Shown here piece by piece: positions 62,640-64,000 of a stretch of 64,000 nucleotides of DNA. A model generated the notes under the pieces. It did no database searches. It was not told where the DNA came from and saw nothing but the letters and a program-made list of their open reading frames with translations. The DNA comes from Ideonella paludis (lineage in GTDB: Bacteria; Pseudomonadota; Gammaproteobacteria; Burkholderiales; Burkholderiaceae_C), in contig NZ_JAGQDG010000001.1 in assembly GCF_018069865.1 (NCBI RefSeq), positions 868,001 to 932,000 on the forward strand. The letters are read 5' to 3'. A program made the position numbers and the translations under genes. How positions within the stretch are numbered: the first letter of the stretch is position 1; each line of letters opens with the position of its first letter.

Positions 62640-63905
62640 TCAGGTATCTGCGGGCGATACTTTGAGCGGCTTGACGAAGTGGCGTCGGGTGTCAAACACC
62701 GCGTCACTCAAGCCCTGGCCTTGCCAGCGCAGCGTGCGCTTGAGCATCAGATCGAACAGCAGCGGGTTGTGCGCCCGCACGGTCTCCAGCACCGGCACCT
62801 GCTCGGCGGCCAGCAGGCCCGCTCGCACCAGGCCTGAGGGGCGGTAGAGCGGGGCCACGCCGGGCAGCGGGTAGTCGGAGCCATGCAGCAGGCGCGGCTG
62901 CCAGTCTTGCCGCGCCAGCAGCGTGCGCCAGACTTCGGCGCTGCGGTTGGCCTGGAACACGGCCGAGATGTCGCCCAGCAGCAAGTCCTTCCAAGCGGGC
63001 TCGTCCATCAAGCGCTCAAACAAAGAGAAAGCGCTGCAGGGGCTGGGGCGGCGCTGGTCCAGGTCGAGGGCCTCGCCCAGCGAGGCGCAGTGGGCCATGA
63101 TCACCCGCACACCGGCTTGCAGTGCCGCGCGCGCTTTGAGCGGGTTGCCCAGCTCGTCGCGGCCCGCACCCGGCACAGCCTTTTCTTCGCCGCAGTGCAC
63201 GATCAAGGGCAGGCCGCTGCGGGCCAGTCGGGCGTAGAAGGGCGCGAGGCGCGGGGCGGCCAGGTCGATGTTCATCGCGCTGGGCAGCCACTTCAGGGCC
63301 ACGGCACCGCTGGCGATGGCACGGTCCAGCCGCTCCAGCGCATCGGCACGGTGGGGGTGGATGGACGCGACCCAGGCAAAGCGCTCTGGGTGGCGCTGGG
63401 CGATCTCGGCCGCATAAGCGTTGGGCACATGAAAAGTGGTCCAGTCCGGGCGGGGGCGGCCGAAGTCGTCCAAGGCTTCGTCAAAGGCATACAGCATCCA
63501 GCGCGCACCTGGCGGAAAGTCGGCCGTCAACTGCAGCAGGCGCTGCACATAGGCGCGGTCGATGGAGGGGGCATCGGGGGCCACGCAGGCCGCATTCAGG
63601 ATCACGCTGCGGCGGGCCACGGCCGCCGGGTGCCACCACTGGCTCATGCGCGCATCGACCCAGCAGCCCGAGCCGGCATCACCGGTGCCCAGCAGGTGGG
63701 CGTGGCTGTCCCACAGCGCGTGCGGGTCCAGCCCCGCAAAGGTCTGCGCCACGAGCGGGTGCTCGACGAGAGGGCCAGGGAGTGGGCCTTTGCAGGGGTT
63801 GCGCCAGCCGGCTTGCGCGGCGGGCGTGGTGAGGCTGCTGAACAGGCCGGCCACGGCGGCGGCACCACAGCACAGGGCATGACGGCGGGAGATCAAGGCA
63901 GGCAT
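62640..63905 (-). CDS. Tat-exported amidohydrolase-family (TIM barrel) metalloenzyme
   Basis: A 421-residue amidohydrolase 2-type protein. The N-terminus ISRRHALCCGAAAVAGLFSS is a twin-arginine signal. The metal motif WDSHAHL is near residues 64-70, and further positions include FAWVASIHPHR, LIVHCGEEKA (metal-binding His) and the C-terminal HGSDYPLPG with the catalytic Asp. Related enzymes act as hydrolases or decarboxylases of small aromatic or carboxylic compounds; here the enzyme should be periplasmic. The substrate is not known. Confidence 0.88.
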   Translation of the reverse strand: MPALISRRHALCCGAAAVAGLFSSLTTPAAQAGWRNPCKGPLPGPLVEHPLVAQTFAGLDPHALWDSHAHLLGTGDAGSGCWVDARMSQWWHPAAVARRSVILNAACVAPDAPSIDRAYVQRLLQLTADFPPGARWMLYAFDEALDDFGRPRPDWTTFHVPNAYAAEIAQRHPERFAWVASIHPHRADALERLDRAIASGAVALKWLPSAMNIDLAAPRLAPFYARLARSGLPLIVHCGEEKAVPGAGRDELGNPLKARAALQAGVRVIMAHCASLGEALDLDQRRPSPCSAFSLFERLMDEPAWKDLLLGDISAVFQANRSAEVWRTLLARQDWQPRLLHGSDYPLPGVAPLYRPSGLVRAGLLAAEQVPVLETVRAHNPLLFDLMLKRTLRWQGQGLSDAVFDTRRHFVKPLKVSPADT

Positions 63906-64000
63906 GGCGGGCTTTTTGAGGTTGCAAGGCCGCGCATGCTCGCTGCGGATGGGGCCCCGAGTCGCGCTGGCGCTGCCAAGTGCCCACCCGGGGGGCTGGC
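63906..64000. other. Upstream region of the amidohydrolase gene
   Basis: The last 95 bp carry the 5' region of the minus-strand amidohydrolase gene. I see no further gene or clear regulatory motif before the window ends. Confidence 0.4.

Overview
The window reads as chromosome of a high-GC betaproteobacterium, most likely order Burkholderiales (Comamonadaceae / Sphaerotilaceae-like). The evidence is an OxyR with both redox cysteines close to recG and queA, long tgt and argG genes of the proteobacterial type, a PilY1-type pilus protein, Tat-exported enzymes, and dense gene packing at roughly two-thirds G+C. No rRNA, tRNA, CRISPR array or complete insertion sequence was seen.

Layout. 1-2649: two tandem family-5 solute-binding proteins, the first cut by the window edge. 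2646-7628 (minus): oxyR, an M4 metalloprotease and recG. 7664-11385 (minus): a lipase-like hydrolase, a small membrane protein and two tandem Tat-exported agmatine-deiminase-like enzymes, with a divergent LysR regulator at 11488. 12338-15626 (minus): molybdopterin oxidoreductase, PepSY protein and cytochrome b. 15708-20686: GST, VOC protein, queA, a hydratase and small proteins. 20703-21726: ECF sigma factor and partner, whose 3' end is replaced by a 264-bp MITE-like element. 22019-23869 (minus): thioesterase, hydrolase and TetR, with a palindromic operator. 23945-26953: sugar dehydrogenase-like protein, small genes and a cytochrome c.

27000-35047 is the most striking region. It holds SDR, FAD oxidoreductase and bicupin, then a DJ-1/PfpI protein, an EF-G paralogue, a TehA-like transporter and an exported cupin, then a TetR regulator. 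Five copies of the 14-bp motif ACCWAYTRRTAGGT sit in the three promoter regions, three of them at the same place relative to TTGAC-type promoters, so this looks like one TetR regulon. The EF-G contains no cysteine; the three cysteines I recall in E. coli EF-G (114, 266, 398) are Asp, Ala and Ser here. A cysteine-free translocase under an electrophile/redox-type regulon suggests a damage-resistant EF-G, which is my leading candidate for an undescribed system.

35079-37550: DUF2834 protein, XRE regulator and tgt, the last preceded by four tandem hairpin units. 37568-40283 is a compositionally different patch: a lipoprotein, a decayed hsdS C-terminus coupled by ATGA to a HEPN-CBS protein, and an Fe-S DNA glycosylase, probably the remnant of a type I restriction/defence island. 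40366-50843: pirin, an exported hypothetical, a membrane protein, a mosaic PKD/NHL lipoprotein, argG, and an MFS-acyltransferase fusion. 51208-58577: an orphan PilY1, then a subtilase whose propeptide appears to be encoded as a separate downstream gene. 58764-60827: OmpR/histidine-kinase pair. 60824-63905 (minus): DUF2145, STM0539-like and YiaAB-like proteins, and a Tat-exported amidohydrolase.
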